Counted from the stretch's first letter, positions 1 to 11,024 are shown. The stretch: DNA of 64,000 nt from Xanthostigma xanthostigma (GCA_963575645.1 OY754466.1:6054001-6118000), one strand, 5' to 3'. Notes: generated by a model not told the origin, from the letters alone. Translations and numbers: made by a program.

Positions 1-144
1 TCGCTCACTTAGTAATTTAGTCACCCAACTATTATTTTCTCGTCACGCGCAGTCAGTCGATCACTTAGTAATACAGTAACCCAAATTGATTATTTTTGTC
101 ACCCAAAATTGTAATTTACAGTCACTCGTTTAAATACTACCCTT
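1..144 (+). repeat. Dispersed repeat A, truncated by window edge
   Basis: Near-identical to the reverse complement of 26742-26882, with a further 36-base copy at 27513-27548. Contains the phrase CTTAGTAATTTAGTCACCCA and a second diverged version of it. It stops about 25 bases before the first visible Bcat acceptor, so it forms the end of that intron. Confidence 0.8.
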
Positions 145-168
145 ATATTAATTCTTAATTCCTTCCAG

Positions 169-405
169 ATACGATGGGTCTTAAAACACCAGCACAAATT
201 AAAACAAGTCGTACGATGTTGCCATATGCAAGCTATGAAAGAACTTCCGCGTCTGGAGCCGGAAGATTACAACAGCGCTACAAACGGACAGTCACACAAC
301 TACGACAGTCGGGTTTGTCCCCAACGGATCACGCAATTGGACGCCCGGCTATTCGAAGACAATTATAAGCTAGGGGAATATCAAGTACCGGAAAGATCTT
401 TCAAA
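169..405 (+). CDS. Bcat: Bcat exon a (N-terminal region)
   Basis: Acceptor CCTTCCAG ends at 168 and donor GTAAGC starts at 406. The 79 codons open in phase 0 with a basic, Cys/His-containing stretch, then an acidic low-conservation segment ending in [10 protein letters not shown]. This part is poorly conserved in the family; I place it by frame continuity with the next exon and by the plausible join FK-YSELEV. Whether it is transit peptide or mature protein cannot be decided here. Confidence 0.75.
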
Positions 406-3400
406 GTAAGCAAAACAAATTACTTCACTGATAAAGTAATAATGTTTATGTATCTCGTGCGTCAATATAGTTATTATGCGTTTGGGGAGAGTTCTTTAAA
501 AAACAATTTCGGGGTCGTGTATACAAAGTGAGATAGTAATACAGTAATTCTACACCAGTTACTATGACGTGCATATGTGATTTCTGATTGGTTAGATTAA
601 AATTACAGGGAAAGATGATTTTTTACGTATTTTTGAGGAAATTTGTGAATAATCCGCAAAGTTTTTTTTGGAACGTCAAAATTTAGCGTTTTCTATGACT
701 TTTAAACTTGCCGAACCGCTACTGACTTGTGCTTTTGTTTCAGTATAGTGAGCTTGAAGTCAGATTAGCTTCACCGAGTCAGCTGCATCCAAAGCCGGAC
801 GTAAGCGATCTTCAGTTCGGAAAATACTTCACAGATCACATGCTCAAAATCTACTATCACAAGGCTCTGGGCGGCTGGCAAAAACCGGAAATAGTTCCTT
901 TCGAAAACATAACCTTACATCCTGCGGCGAAGGTGTTTCACTATGCAGTCGAAGTGAGTATATTTTTTATATCGAAAATAATCGGATCATTTCGTCATAA
1001 TCTTGATTTTCTTCTTAATCCCAGGGATTTTCCAGGTCTGACTCCACCCTAAACTTGAATCAAATGTAGTTCGATTTTTTTAATCTTACTCTTAAAAAAA
1101 TCATTTGTTTATACAGCCATTTTTATAGTGTTGGTATACGTCCTTGAAACATGTTATCTCACACTTTCTTGTAAGCCACCTAAAACGGGGGTCGGCAACC
1201 TGCGGCTCGCGAGCCGCATGTGGCTCTTTTGATGTAAAGTTGCGGCTCTCCAGTTCCATACGCAAAAAATAATTATTTTAATATATAAACCTTTAAAAAT
1301 CGTCCAATCGATCCATGATTGAGCACCATGTCTATCATTCAGCCATTTCCACTCGCGTCTCACCCGCACGCCCCAGTCGCGACGTGTCGTTCACGGATAT
1401 ATATATTATATTATACCTATATAAGCAAATACTATAATACTGAAAAGAAAATGTTTAGTGGCTCTTTAAAAACTGGGAAATGTTGTAAATTGTAACTTTT
1501 GGCTCTTCCGTCTCTAGAAGAAGACTTTGCCCGCCGTTGGTAATGTTTGTCGCAGTTGTAGACGAACCATCAGGTAGAAATACCAATGGACCACGGCCTG
1601 CAAGCCCCAGAAACCAAGATGATTAAAAAAAAAATATTATTATTATTGTGGCTCTCTTTTTGTCTACCTCAATGGTTTGTGTATTCGATACGTAAAAAGG
1701 GCGACGGTTGGCTCTAAGTCTATTCGAAGTTGCAAATGTTTTTGGTTTCCATGGTTACGAATGCAGCAAACGTAAACCCGCTGTAGTTATCTGTCGCCGG
1801 CGCTCATTTGTTTAACAAACTGTCTCGTTTTGTTATATTATGATTATATTAATTAGTTGGTCGTATTGAATAAAAAATAATTGTTGTTTTTCTACATTTT
1901 AGGATGTAACATGCACATGTTTTAACATAAGCTGTAGCTACAATATAATAATAACATAGATTATGGTAGGACCCAGGGGTTATCTGATGAAACGGCTCTC
2001 TTGCAAAATTTGCCCTTATTCAATACGGACATACTATTGATTATTGTTAACAATTAATAACGATATTTATCAAGCAGGAATTCGTAAGTTGCGCAATTGG
2101 GTGGAATTCGATGTCTCTTTGTTCCATTCTTTTTTGAAAGTCATATCTATAAATGATGACCTCTTTTTGCAAGCAGCTCTTGCTTGTTCACGAAAAATTG
2201 ACTTCGACAACAGCTAACGAGTGTCCAAAAAGTTTTTATAGCTTTGGCTATTTTTTACGAACAGAGTAGCAGTTTCGGCCGCCCTACGCCCTCGCGCGGG
2301 TGCCCCTAATATCTGACCGTTTTAGGCTCGAGCCAGTCGTTCTTATGGAAAGTCTGCCCCTGGGAGTATATAAGGAAGAAGTCTTGCTTGCGGTAGGATA
2401 AAGTAGACTTTGAATCTAAAAAGGGTGTTTCAAAACGTCTGTGGTTAGAGCCCAAACCACTGAGTCGATTTTGCTAACTTTTTATTGATTCACCGTAATC
2501 TAAAAGGGGCAAAGGAGAACACAAGAGTGAAGTTGCCGTTGTCTCTTTTCGTCTTGTTTTCCGAGCTCTTGATTGGTTCTCTTTTCTGTCATCAAGTTGC
2601 AATGATATCTTGAGCAATCCGATCAATAACCGCAGTTTCTGGCAGTATATCTTACAAGATGCTTACAATTAGTCTTGAGTATTGCTCCCCACTGTAAAGC
2701 GAATGCTTTTCAAACTGGCGTGCGAAGCGCGCAAGCTATACCAATGTCTAAAAAGAGGGCTTGGTGGCTTGCTGGTCCTAATCGTCAAAGAAGATAATGT
2801 TTAGAAGTATAATAAAGATTAGCAGTGAACCGACAATTTCCAAGAATGATGTAAATATCGAGTTAAACAAATCACAAATATTTTTTCGCCGATTAAGTAT
2901 AAAAAAAGAAAAACTGCAGATAAAATATAATTGTTATCTTCAGTAAAATAAAACAATAGATGTTTAATAAAACTATTTCATCATGTCATAGTGCAGTAAT
3001 AAAAAATTGGATATTTACAGTTATTATTTTAGAAATCTCATTTAACTGTGTAAATATTTTCAATCCTTGAATGATGACGTACAACGTTGGTTTCCATAAT
3101 TTATGGAACAACGGGAAACCAGCTCAATGTTGATAAAGTGATAGCAATGTAAGGACAGTGCGTTGCGAACTTAAAACATTTATCATTTCTTATAAAATCT
3201 TAATTTGACCAAGTGTGTAGGCCAGGGATCGCCAATTAGTTTCATTGCGGGTCCGTTCGGTAAATGATGACTAACAACAAGATTTATTAAGATGAAGGAA
3301 GGTTTTGGTTGAGGATCATAAAATAAGCTTTACCAGTGTTTCGCTAGTGGCCAACGTTTCGAAAAATTTATTTTCATCTTCAGGGCCTCAAGCTGGTCAA

Positions 3401-6400
3401 GTAGTGGTAAATTGTTCTAACTACTTGACCAGCTTAGCCGTGCTGAACCGATCTTCGAATTTGCCTTTTTAATACAAGGTGGCGCAGAGGAAACGCATGT
3501 TTTTCACCGAAGCATAACATTTTATATTTTCAAGATACTGTTGTTTTAATTACAGCTAAATGAAGTAATAATAATGCACCTTTAAATCAATTATGGAAAA
3601 TAATGTCAGTCAAGTGTCGCCCTGCTTCGCGGTCGCACATCTCCAACCGCTATTGAAAATTATGCATCACACTTAAAATCATTTCGTGTGGTACTCTTGC
3701 GATTTCTTGACGAATAGCAATTTTCAGTTCATGTAACATACGGGTCTTGTTAGCGTACACTTTAGACTTAAGGTAATCCCACAAAAAGAAGTCGCATGCA
3801 GACAAGTCTGGGGAGCATGGGGGCCAAGGAACATCCCCGAAACGGGAAATCACTTCATTTAGCTGTAATTAAAACAACAGTATCTTGAAAATATAAAATG
3901 TTATGCTTAGGTGAAAAACATGCGTTTCCTCTGCGCCACCTTGTACTACTCAACACGCTCTAGTTTAAGAATTTACGGATTTATAGAATTCTTCACATAT
4001 ATTTCATCACTGTTTCTGTTTTTTAACATCATTTTCCTTATTGGATTGCAGTTGTTCGAGGGCATGAAAGCATATCGCGGAAGAGACGGACGAATACGCA
4101 TGTTCAGACCGCTGTTGAATATGGAACGGATGAACGCCTCGGCAGTTCGCTCGGGCCTGCCGACGTTCGACGGAAAAGAATTGACCAGCTGTATATCAAG
4201 ACTCATCAGTATAGATCAAGAGTGGGTGCCCCATAGCGAGGCGTCCAGTCTTTACATCAGGCCGACTCTTATCGGCATAGACGTAAGTAAAACCCATCCC
4301 AAAATGACGCACAGATCCCGCCTCCCCTCCACAATTTCTAATCATCTGATTGGTCGCTTGAAACTGAACACAGAAGAACAAGCGATCAGATACTTGGTAC
4401 CAGCGGGTTCTCCCCTTTTACTTTCTCAAGACACGAGGCTAGAAACACTGCTTGGAGTTCTGCTGGCCCGTATGCTGGAAATGACGTCACTACGGGCTCG
4501 CTTGCTAGCTCACAAGATAGGTTTTAAAATTAGAACAGGGGCTATTTTCCTTGCTATGTCCGATGCTAGGTATGAGCAAGAACCAATCATGAAGCGTGGG
4601 CGACTTGAACTAACGCCCACAAATCAACATGCGGCGTCATTCTGCTCAGAGTCAGACAACAAACACGTTTTGCTGTGTGTTTATATTTGAACTGTACTGT
4701 GCGCGCACCAGATCTATCCACAATATAAGCTTGAAAAGACGTTTCGTGTGAAGCGAGCACATAACAGCAATCAAGAAAACCAGCGCTAGAAGACTATAGC
4801 AAGGAATCTAGCAGCGTTTCTAGTCTCGTGTGCAGCGGCTTTAATGTGTCAACCCGCTGATTGCACTAATTGTCGCCCTGTGTCTGCGTCTATATGTTGA
4901 TGAATGAATTTCGATCAATTCACCGTCGAAGATGTTCGAATAATATAATTGAAAAGCGCCTTTCTTTCCAAAAATAAACAACTTGATCTGATGTGCTCAG
5001 GTTGAGAAAAAGCAGACGTTGCTAAATTTGATTTTCAATTTTTCAGCCAACATTAGGCGTAGCGTCGTCAGAATCGGCACTCCTCTACACGATAGTCTGT
5101 CCTGTGGGATCGTATTTCAAGACGGGAGGCGCGTCGGAAATGCAATCGGTGTCCTTACTGGCCGATCCGATGTACACTCGATCCTGGAAAGGCGGGTGCG
5201 GCGATCGTAAAATGGGTTCCAATTATGCGCCGACGATTCGGGTTCAATCAGAAGCAACGAGACGAGGTCGTGCTCAAGCGCTTTGGCTGCACGGCGACGA
5301 CCATCAACTTACCGAAGTGGGAACCATGAATATATTTCTGTTGTGCGTCAATGAAAACGGAGGTTTGTCTAATTTAAATACTGCACTACCCCCTTATTTG
5401 CTTGGGTGCATGACGGCACCACTGCCTTATTGCCGAACCTGTCATAGGAGGAATCGAATGACTTTATTAATTACTAGCGGTCCCGTCCGGTTTCACCCGG
5501 GTGTAAAAGAACGAATGGGGAAGGGAGGAACATGAGTACACACATTCATATTAGTTTACCGAGATGAATGTTGTGTCCAAATTTCATGATGATCGGAGTT
5601 ACCGTTCAAAATTTTTTGTCGAAAGCAGTATTTATACTTTTTTTAACTAATAATTTTTTTTAATTAATTAAATAAGATTAAAATAAATTTTAATGTAAGC
5701 CTTAGAAGAAAGCAATGTAGAAAATAAAAAAAAAATAAAAATACATTCGCCCAACGTAGGGCTCGAACCCACGACCCTGGTATTGACAGCCTTGTGCTCT
5801 ACCGATTGCGCTAGCCGGCGCTGTATTCCTACATCGCTAATATGAGTATACTTAGTTAGTGCATTTCACCTGAATAAAAGCTTATTTTTTAGATACATTT
5901 GGAACATTTTTCATTACTGCTCCGCTCCTAATGGTCGTAGCCTGATTTTATATAGCCTATAGCCTTCCTCGATAAATGGGCTAACCAACAAAAAATTTTT
6001 TTTTCAATTTGAACCAGTAGTTATTGAGATTAGCGCGTTCAAACAAACAAACAAACTCTTCAGCTTTATATATTAGTATAGATTTAGTCTTCAGATCGCG
6101 AAAAGAAGACAATATTTTTTTCAATTATTTTGGAATCTTTTCCTAGTCTCTATAATTCAAGTAAGAGCGTATTTTCTTTTCTAGAACGAGAACTGATAAC
6201 GCCTCCATTGAACGGGCTGATCCTACCCGGAATAACAAGGCATTCGATAATGCAGCTGGCCCAAATTTGGGGTGAATTCACGGTCAGAGAAGCGACAGTT
6301 AATATGAGTCAAGTCATCCAAATGCTTAACGAAAATCGGGTATGTTTACAATAATTATTATTTACACATTTATCTTCTGAACATCAAAAAAGAAGTTAAT

Positions 6401-7629
6401 AAAAAATAAGTTCAAAAACTAAAACCCGACTACTGAAAAGTTTGAAACAAGAAAATATTCTCATCTGAAGATAGCTGTGGTCATATGCTACCTACCCTAA
6501 CAAAACATTACATTTTAACAGTAGTAAGCGATCATAAGCTCAGGGCAAAGTGCATCATGTTATATTATTCTAGTTTTTTAACTTATTTGTTATTTTAATC
6601 ATAATAACGAATCGATTAACAATTTATTTATCAAAATCGGATGAATAGTTTAGGCGCTACGGTGGAACATCCGTAAATACAAACATGCATACATAGACTG
6701 ATAAACCCTTCTTTCTGGCTTTGCCGTAGTCGAGTAAAAATAAATGTATAAATGGCCTGCATACTGTCATAGCAAATATAAACGAAATTCTTGAGGAATT
6801 AAAAAATAGCCCTGTAATAATAGGAGAGAAAATTGAAAAAAAAAAAATTCGTTACAGCAATCCGACACCGGGATATTGTAGAATAAGATATTCTAAAAGA
6901 GGGAAAAATAAATCGAACAGTCTGCTGCTATCCGGGGTGGAATGGGGTGGCTTTTTAGGGGTTGAAATCAGTTTTTCGCGATATCTGGCTAAACGATGCG
7001 TTCTATCGAAAAAAGTTAAATGTAAAAGTTGTAGATAATAAAAAGATCTACAACGTTTGTATTAACCATTTTTACCCTAACCTCAAAATTTTTCGAAAAA
7101 AATACAAAAAACCGATTTTTGGTTTTTAATTTTTTTTTTATTATCTACAACTTTTACATTAACTTTTTTCGATAGAATGCATCGTTTAGCCAGAAATCGC
7201 GAAAAACTTATTTCAACCCCTAAAAAGCCACCCCATTCCACCCCGGATAGCAGCAGACTGTTCGATTTATTTTTCCCTCTTTAAGAATATCTTACTCTAC
7301 AATGTCCCGGTGTCGGATTGCTGTAACGAATTTTTTTGTTGTTCGAACCCTATTATGACTGGCCTAAAAAGGGAGTGCCAAATATTGTGCAAACCAAAAT
7401 TAAATTTAAGTCTCAAATTCAACTTCTTATTTCAATCTAGCTCTTGGAAATGTTCGGTTCCGGTACGGCGTGCATAGTGAGTCCGATTTCATCGATCGAA
7501 TACATGAACGAGTTGCTTCACATCCCGACTATGGAGCAGAAAGAGCCGGTCTTCAAACGATTGCTGGACACCCTGACGGAAATACAGTACGGAAGAGTAG
7601 AACATCCGTGGACGCAACTAATCGAATGA
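169..7629 (+). CDS. Bcat: Branched-chain amino acid aminotransferase, 5'-partial, six exons
   Basis: Transfers the amino group of leucine, isoleucine or valine to 2-oxoglutarate using pyridoxal phosphate; this is the first step of branched-chain amino acid catabolism. Exons by splice signals and reading frame are 169-405, 744-953, 4052-4282, 5047-5362, 6185-6339 and 7441-7629, joining to 445 codons plus TGA. Junctions are phase 0 except the one between exons 4 and 5, where one base (G5362) plus AA from 6185 gives Glu. Family hallmarks are the FGKYFTDHM entry block, [15 protein letters not shown], the Schiff-base lysine in [10 protein letters not shown] (about residue 281 of the visible part), [21 protein letters not shown] and the FGSGTA phosphate-binding loop. 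Visible length is already at the top of the usual animal range. The first visible exon opens after a 3' splice site (acceptor AG at 167-168), so the true start and any mitochondrial transit peptide are probably outside the window; Met codons at 226 and 235 are alternative internal starts. Introns 2 to 5 are filled with transposon relics. Confidence 0.95.
744..953 (+). CDS. Bcat: Bcat exon b
   Basis: Acceptor TTTCAG ends at 743 and donor GTGAGT starts at 954. The 70 codons carry the conserved block [15 protein letters not shown] and end in VFHYAVE, the start of the conserved substrate/PLP-pocket segment that continues as [10 protein letters not shown] in the next exon. Confidence 0.93.
1187..1545 (+). 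mobile_element. hAT-like nonautonomous relic in Bcat intron
   Basis: Starts GGGGTCGGCAACCTGCGGCT and ends near TTTGCCCGCCG, an imperfect inverted match of the type seen in hAT elements, with repeated GTGGCTCTTT phrases. No clear 8-bp duplication and no transposase frame. Related GTGGCTCTC phrases continue to about 1720. Confidence 0.5.
1546..3352. other. Bcat intron, no feature recognised
   Basis: Moderately AT-rich. Apart from scattered GGCTCT phrases and a short hAT-like terminus at about 3220-3255 (CCAGGGATCGCCAATTAG), I see no coding or repeat structure. Confidence 0.4.
3353..3383 (-). ncRNA. Hammerhead-ribozyme-like core
   Basis: On the - strand: CTGAAGA, then a possible helix II (GAAAA with TTTTC around TAAA), then GAAACGTT. 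This fits the hammerhead core CUGANGA - helix II - GAAA known in Penelope-like elements. Flanking helices were not established, so activity is unproven. Confidence 0.4.
3475..3943 (-). mobile_element. Deleted mariner/IS630-type DNA transposon
   Basis: About 90-bp inverted ends starting CAAGGTGGCGCAGAGGAAAC, flanked by TA on both sides (3473-3474 and 3944-3945), the usual target duplication of this superfamily. Inside, 3853-3650 (-) is a remnant of the transposase C-terminus with [20 protein letters not shown], matching the block around the last catalytic acidic residue in DDE transposases of the mariner type. The N-terminal HTH and the first catalytic residues are deleted. Sits just before Bcat exon c. 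Confidence 0.85.
3650..3853 (-). pseudogene. Mariner-type transposase C-terminal fragment
   Basis: 67 codons: [20 protein letters not shown] followed by [20 protein letters not shown], typical of the C-terminal part of mariner-like transposases. It runs directly into the inverted ends, so it is a deletion remnant, not a gene. Confidence 0.85.
4052..4282 (+). CDS. Bcat: Bcat exon c
   Basis: Acceptor TTGCAG ends at 4051 and donor GTAAGT starts at 4283. The 77 codons read [20 protein letters not shown], then [15 protein letters not shown] and [13 protein letters not shown], all typical of the N-terminal half of class IV aminotransferases. The open frame continues both ways past the splice sites, so a simple ORF search overextends it. 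Confidence 0.95.
4436..4845 (-). mobile_element. PIF-like repeat F, copy 1 (Bcat intron)
   Basis: Matches the reverse complement of 46019-46456. Inverted ends read ACACGAGGCTAGAAACRCTG. The outer left end is truncated here. The second copy is flanked by TAA, which suggests the PIF/Harbinger superfamily. Confidence 0.6.
5047..5362 (+). CDS. Bcat: Bcat exon d with the PLP lysine
   Basis: Acceptor TTTCAG ends at 5046; donor GTTTGT starts at 5363. It encodes 105 codons plus one base. The codon AAA at 5209-5211, in the context [12 protein letters not shown], is the lysine expected to form the internal aldimine with [16 protein letters not shown] follows, including the conserved glutamate of the cofactor site. 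Confidence 0.95.
5474..6082 (-). mobile_element. Nonautonomous Helitron carrying a tRNA-Lys-like sequence
   Basis: On the - strand it starts TCTATACTAATATATAAAGC and ends GGGACCGCTAG, inserted between A and T as Helitrons are. A short hairpin (CCCGG, loop GTGAAA, with CCGG) lies about ten bases before CTAG. No Rep/helicase frame. It lies in Bcat intron between exons d and e. Copies at 32243 and 62295; a partial copy at 46985. Confidence 0.85.
5748..5820 (-). tRNA. tRNA-Lys-derived pseudogene inside Helitron
   Basis: 73 nt on the - strand closely resembling eukaryotic tRNA-Lys (CTAGCGCAATCGGTAGAGCA as D arm, GGGTTCGAGCCC as T arm, 3' CGTTGGGCG). The anticodon loop reads CTGTCAA rather than CTCTTAA, so the anticodon position is GTC, which does not fit a lysine tRNA. 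Internal A and B boxes look intact, so Pol III transcription is possible. Probably not a functional tRNA. Confidence 0.7.
6185..6339 (+). CDS. Bcat: Bcat exon e
   Basis: Acceptor TTTTCTAG ends at 6184; donor GTATGT starts at 6340. The first two bases complete a split Glu codon. It encodes the [14 protein letters not shown] segment and the helix [11 protein letters not shown], both strongly conserved in animal BCATs. Confidence 0.93.
6841..7337. mobile_element. Fold-back MITE in Bcat intron
   Basis: Two arms of about 200 bases are inverted copies: left begins ATTCGTTACAGCAATCCGAC and the right ends with its complement. Both contain CGGGGTGGAATGGGGTGGCT. The centre is about 90 bases of AT-rich DNA. 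No coding frame. Confidence 0.85.
7441..7629 (+). CDS. Bcat: Bcat terminal exon
   Basis: Acceptor CAATCTAG ends at 7440; TGA stop is 7627-7629. It contains the FGSGTA phosphate loop, LHIPTME and the C-terminal [11 protein letters not shown]. Vertebrate mitochondrial BCAT has a redox CXXC motif just after FGSGTA; here the matching residues are C-I-V-S, so the second cysteine is serine. Confidence 0.95.
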   Translation, partial: LLEMFGSGTACIVSPISSIEYMNELLHIPTMEQKEPVFKRLLDTLTEIQYGRVEHPWTQLIE

Positions 7630-7707
7630 TATCATTTCGTATTATGCCGATGGCAGCTATTGAAATAATCGAAACGATATACGATGTCGAAATCGTCGAC
7701 TACGTTA

Positions 7708-7713
7708 AATAAA
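7708..7713 (+). other. Candidate poly(A) signals of Bcat
   Basis: AATAAA lies 79 bases after the stop codon. A second AATAAA at 8013-8018 sits in AT-rich DNA and could serve a longer 3' UTR. Neither is supported by transcript data. Confidence 0.35.
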
Positions 7714-8196
7714 TGAGTGCAAACAATCGTTTGCACTCGGACGATAATTCGTTAGCTTTACTGAAGACGCGTTTTGTAATTCGATGTCCCGAAATAATTT
7801 AAGGAGTATAAAAAGTATAACTAACCATTATTAACAACCATGAAGTGTGAACCGTGATTATGCATTCATTTGTTTTACATATACAATTGATTTGTAGCGG
7901 TTGTGTAATTACTGGACTTTTTTAAACGTTTTGAAACACAAATTATTATAACCTCAAATTTCCTAAAACGGAAATATAAATTAATATTTATTATCGGTTT
8001 TCAAAAGAAAAAAATAAAGTTCCTTTATTTTAGATATGTAAGATAAACGCTGTATAAACTATTTTTAGTTGTATAATTTTATTTATTATTTTGACGAAAT
8101 TCAGCAACAAACAAGGCTGATGTTCAATATCCATCCAAAACGCATTGGAACAGCTAGGGTACAGTTTTGTGGTGACTCCGCTTGTGTAGGTAAGGA

Positions 8197-8694
8197 TAAT
8201 AGTATATTGTGCGATTAGTGAGAGAATGAGAAGATTTCACTCGCGTGTTACCGCACTCGCTACGCTCGTGCGCTAACACGCGAATGGAATATTCTCCTTC
8301 GATCAATGGTCGCACATAATACTTTATTCAACTAGCACGAGTAATATGTAATCGGGGCCCTGATAAAAGAGGGAAAAATAATAAATCACTTCATTAATTG
8401 ACGTACCCACCGCCCTCGATGCACACAAGATGGCCCTGACTTTCGCTGAATTGCGATGCTGTTTTCATATATACCAATCGCTACCGTTGGTCCAGAAACT
8501 ACGCAGTTTTAATTCATTACTGTACAGTTTCGGCTCGCTATCGCGTTCCTATTGGTCCAGAAACTATGCAGTAATACATTATCGTACAGTTTTGGCTCAT
8601 TATTAGCACTCTACGCGTTAACATGAAGTAATTTATTATTTCTCCCGAATATAGTAGGGCCCCGAAATTATATATTACTCACGCGTGTTGAATA
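8197..8694 (+). repeat. Dispersed repeat C, copy 1
   Basis: About 500 bases nearly identical, in the same direction, to 14853-15367. It contains two nested inverted pairs: AGTATATTGTGCG with CGCACATAATACT, and GAGTAATATGTAATCGGGGC with GGGCCCCGAAATTATATATT. Likely a nonautonomous DNA transposon; class unknown. Confidence 0.75.
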
Positions 8695-9130
8695 AACAAA
8701 ATTATGGTACACCACTACATCATACGTATTTTTTTTTCAATGTTTATTTTAAATAAATCAAGGAAATTGCAATTCTATTTTGTTTACCCGACTCATTGTT
8801 ATCAACTATGAGAAACCACAACTACAATAAAAATATGTAAAAAACTCTGTATTGCCCATAAAAATATTAAATTAAATATACCTAATAAAAAACATCAAAC
8901 TTTGTATTTTGTTTTCCAAATCCATGATACGCTTCCCAATCCAAATTAGATTTGCAGTGCCACATTGTCAAATAGAGTAAGTAGCCATCGGCGTAAGGGA
9001 CCAGCGCCTTTTAGGGTTCTTTTTTAGTGCTGGAACTCCTGTGAGAAATTTTATGCTTCAAGATCTACCGGTTTAGACTGTGAGTTGTACTGTCAGTCAA
9101 TGTTAGAGTTTTAACTAAATAGATTAACCC

Positions 9131-10315
9131 CCTTAGGGGATGAATTTTCAAAAACCCTTTCTTGGTACACATCCACGTTATATAAGGAACTCATGTGCGA
9201 AATTTCATGCTTCGAGGCCTTCCGGTTTAGACTGTGCGTTGTCTGTCAGTCTTTTAGGGGGATTAAGAAATAAAGTGAAAAATGTTTTGTAATGCAATAT
9301 TTAACAAAAACGTAAAATGAGAAATTTAGTATCCAGCTCGCAGAACTATATAGGAGGTATTTATATTGCGGATAGAAAACAGACACACAACGTAAGTTTA
9401 GAAGTCTACTTACAGGCGTACGTACGGAGGCACTTGTAAACTTTTTTTTAATGCGTTTAGCTAGAAGTGAAACTTCTTGGTTTGAAGGATTTGTTGACGA
9501 GTCTAATATTAATTCAGGACAGTGAAATAATTCGGTGGAATTTGTTAGCGTCACTAGAGAAGCACAAAGCGCGCACTGCCAGACTCCTCTTTCCGTCTGG
9601 ACCCCTTAGGGGATGAATTAAAAAAAATCCTTTCTTAGTACACACCCCTGTCATATAAGGAACTCCTGTGCAAAATTTCATGCTTCTAGACACACCGGCT
9701 TAGACTGTGCGTTGTAATGTCAGTCAATGTCAGATTTTTAACTAAGTAAATTATAGGGGATGAATTTTCAAAAACCCTTTCTTGGTACACATCCACGTTA
9801 TATAAGGAACTCATGTGCGAAATTTCATGCTTCGAGGCCTTCCGGTTTAGACTGTGCGTTGTCTGTCAGTCTTTTAGGGGGATTAAGAAATAAAGTGAAA
9901 AATGTTTTGTAATGCAATATTTAACAAAAACGTAAAATGAGAAATTTAGTATCCAGCTCGCAGAACTATATAGGAGGTATTTATATTGCGGATAGAACAC
10001 AGACACACAACGTAAGTTTAGAAGTCTACTTACAGGCGTACGCACGGGGGTAAATTATTAAACTCGGCACTTGTAAACTTTTTTTTAATGCGTTTGGCTA
10101 GAAGTGAAACTTCTTGGGTTGAATGATTTGTTGACTGGTCTAATACTAATTCAGGACAATCAAATAGTTAGGTGGAATTTGTTAGCGTGACTAGAGAAGC
10201 ACACAGCGCGAATTGCCAGGCTCCTCTTTCCGTCTGGACCCCTTTGGGGATGAATTAAAAAAAATCCTTTCTTAGTACACATCCCTATTATATAAGGAAC
10301 TCCTGTGCAAAATTT
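9131..10315. repeat. 620-bp tandem duplication
   Basis: Two adjacent direct copies (about 9131-9750 and 9751-10315) start GGGGATGAATTTTCAAAAAC and are nearly identical for over 250 bases. The second has about 18 extra bases (GTAAATTATTAAACTC) and breaks off at 10315. Phrases such as AAATTTCATGCTTC recur within each unit, so each unit itself is built from diverged subrepeats. Confidence 0.85.
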
Positions 10316-10847
10316 CAGAAATGGTTTAGACACTAAAAATAACACAACACAATATGTATATATTTTTTGTTTATTATGTATTTGTATTTATGTAAAAAAG
10401 AAGATTGCTGCCATTTTAAATACATTTAAATTACAGGTAATGGATAACATTACATGTTTCTTCCAAATGTTGATTCTTTTAAATGGAAAACATTTTCATA
10501 ATATTGTATACGTAAAATAAACATTATAATAAAGAATAATATAATATATACACTATAAAAAATAATATAAAATATAATACAATGTATTCTATCTATTAAA
10601 TTGTGTAAAAGGGATGACAAAGAAAAGGATTATGTACATTAAAATATAATATTTTAAAAGATATAAATTTATAAGTAAAAATATGGCCAAATTTAATTAA
10701 TATTTAATAGTTATAAGACGTTTAAATAAGTTATTTTTCATTAGGTCAGAATAAGGAACCGGGAAGAATCTTTTCACAACAGTCTAAAATATTAGCAAAT
10801 AAACTTTTGAAAGAAAAAGGTGCAAAACAAATAATATAACAAGTGAA

Positions 10848-11024
10848 CGCGCTGGGTTGCAGAACGCATTGTCAGAAAATCTGGTTTGACAACGAACTCA
10901 GATTGTGACCACGCATTTTTTTACACTAGGCTGCGCTAACGTACAAAAAAGTGCAATTTATTATCACAATCTACGATCATTCTCAAATCACATTTTCTGA
11001 CAATTTGTTCTGAAACCCAGCGCG
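10848..11024. mobile_element. Fold-back MITE
   Basis: Inverted arms of about 32 bases: CGCGCTGGGTTGCAGAACGC on the left, complement ending CCCAGCGCG on the right, with an inner pair AGATTGTGA/TCACAATCT. No coding frame. Confidence 0.7.

Noticed and set aside
3911-4690. A single 259-codon gene
   Set aside because: Only 4052-4282 is coding (Bcat exon c); the upstream part runs into a mariner terminus and the downstream part into repeat F.
5748-5820. A functional tRNA-Asp(GTC) gene
   Set aside because: The body is tRNA-Lys-like, the loop is altered, the stem is imperfect, and it sits inside a Helitron with a second decayed copy.
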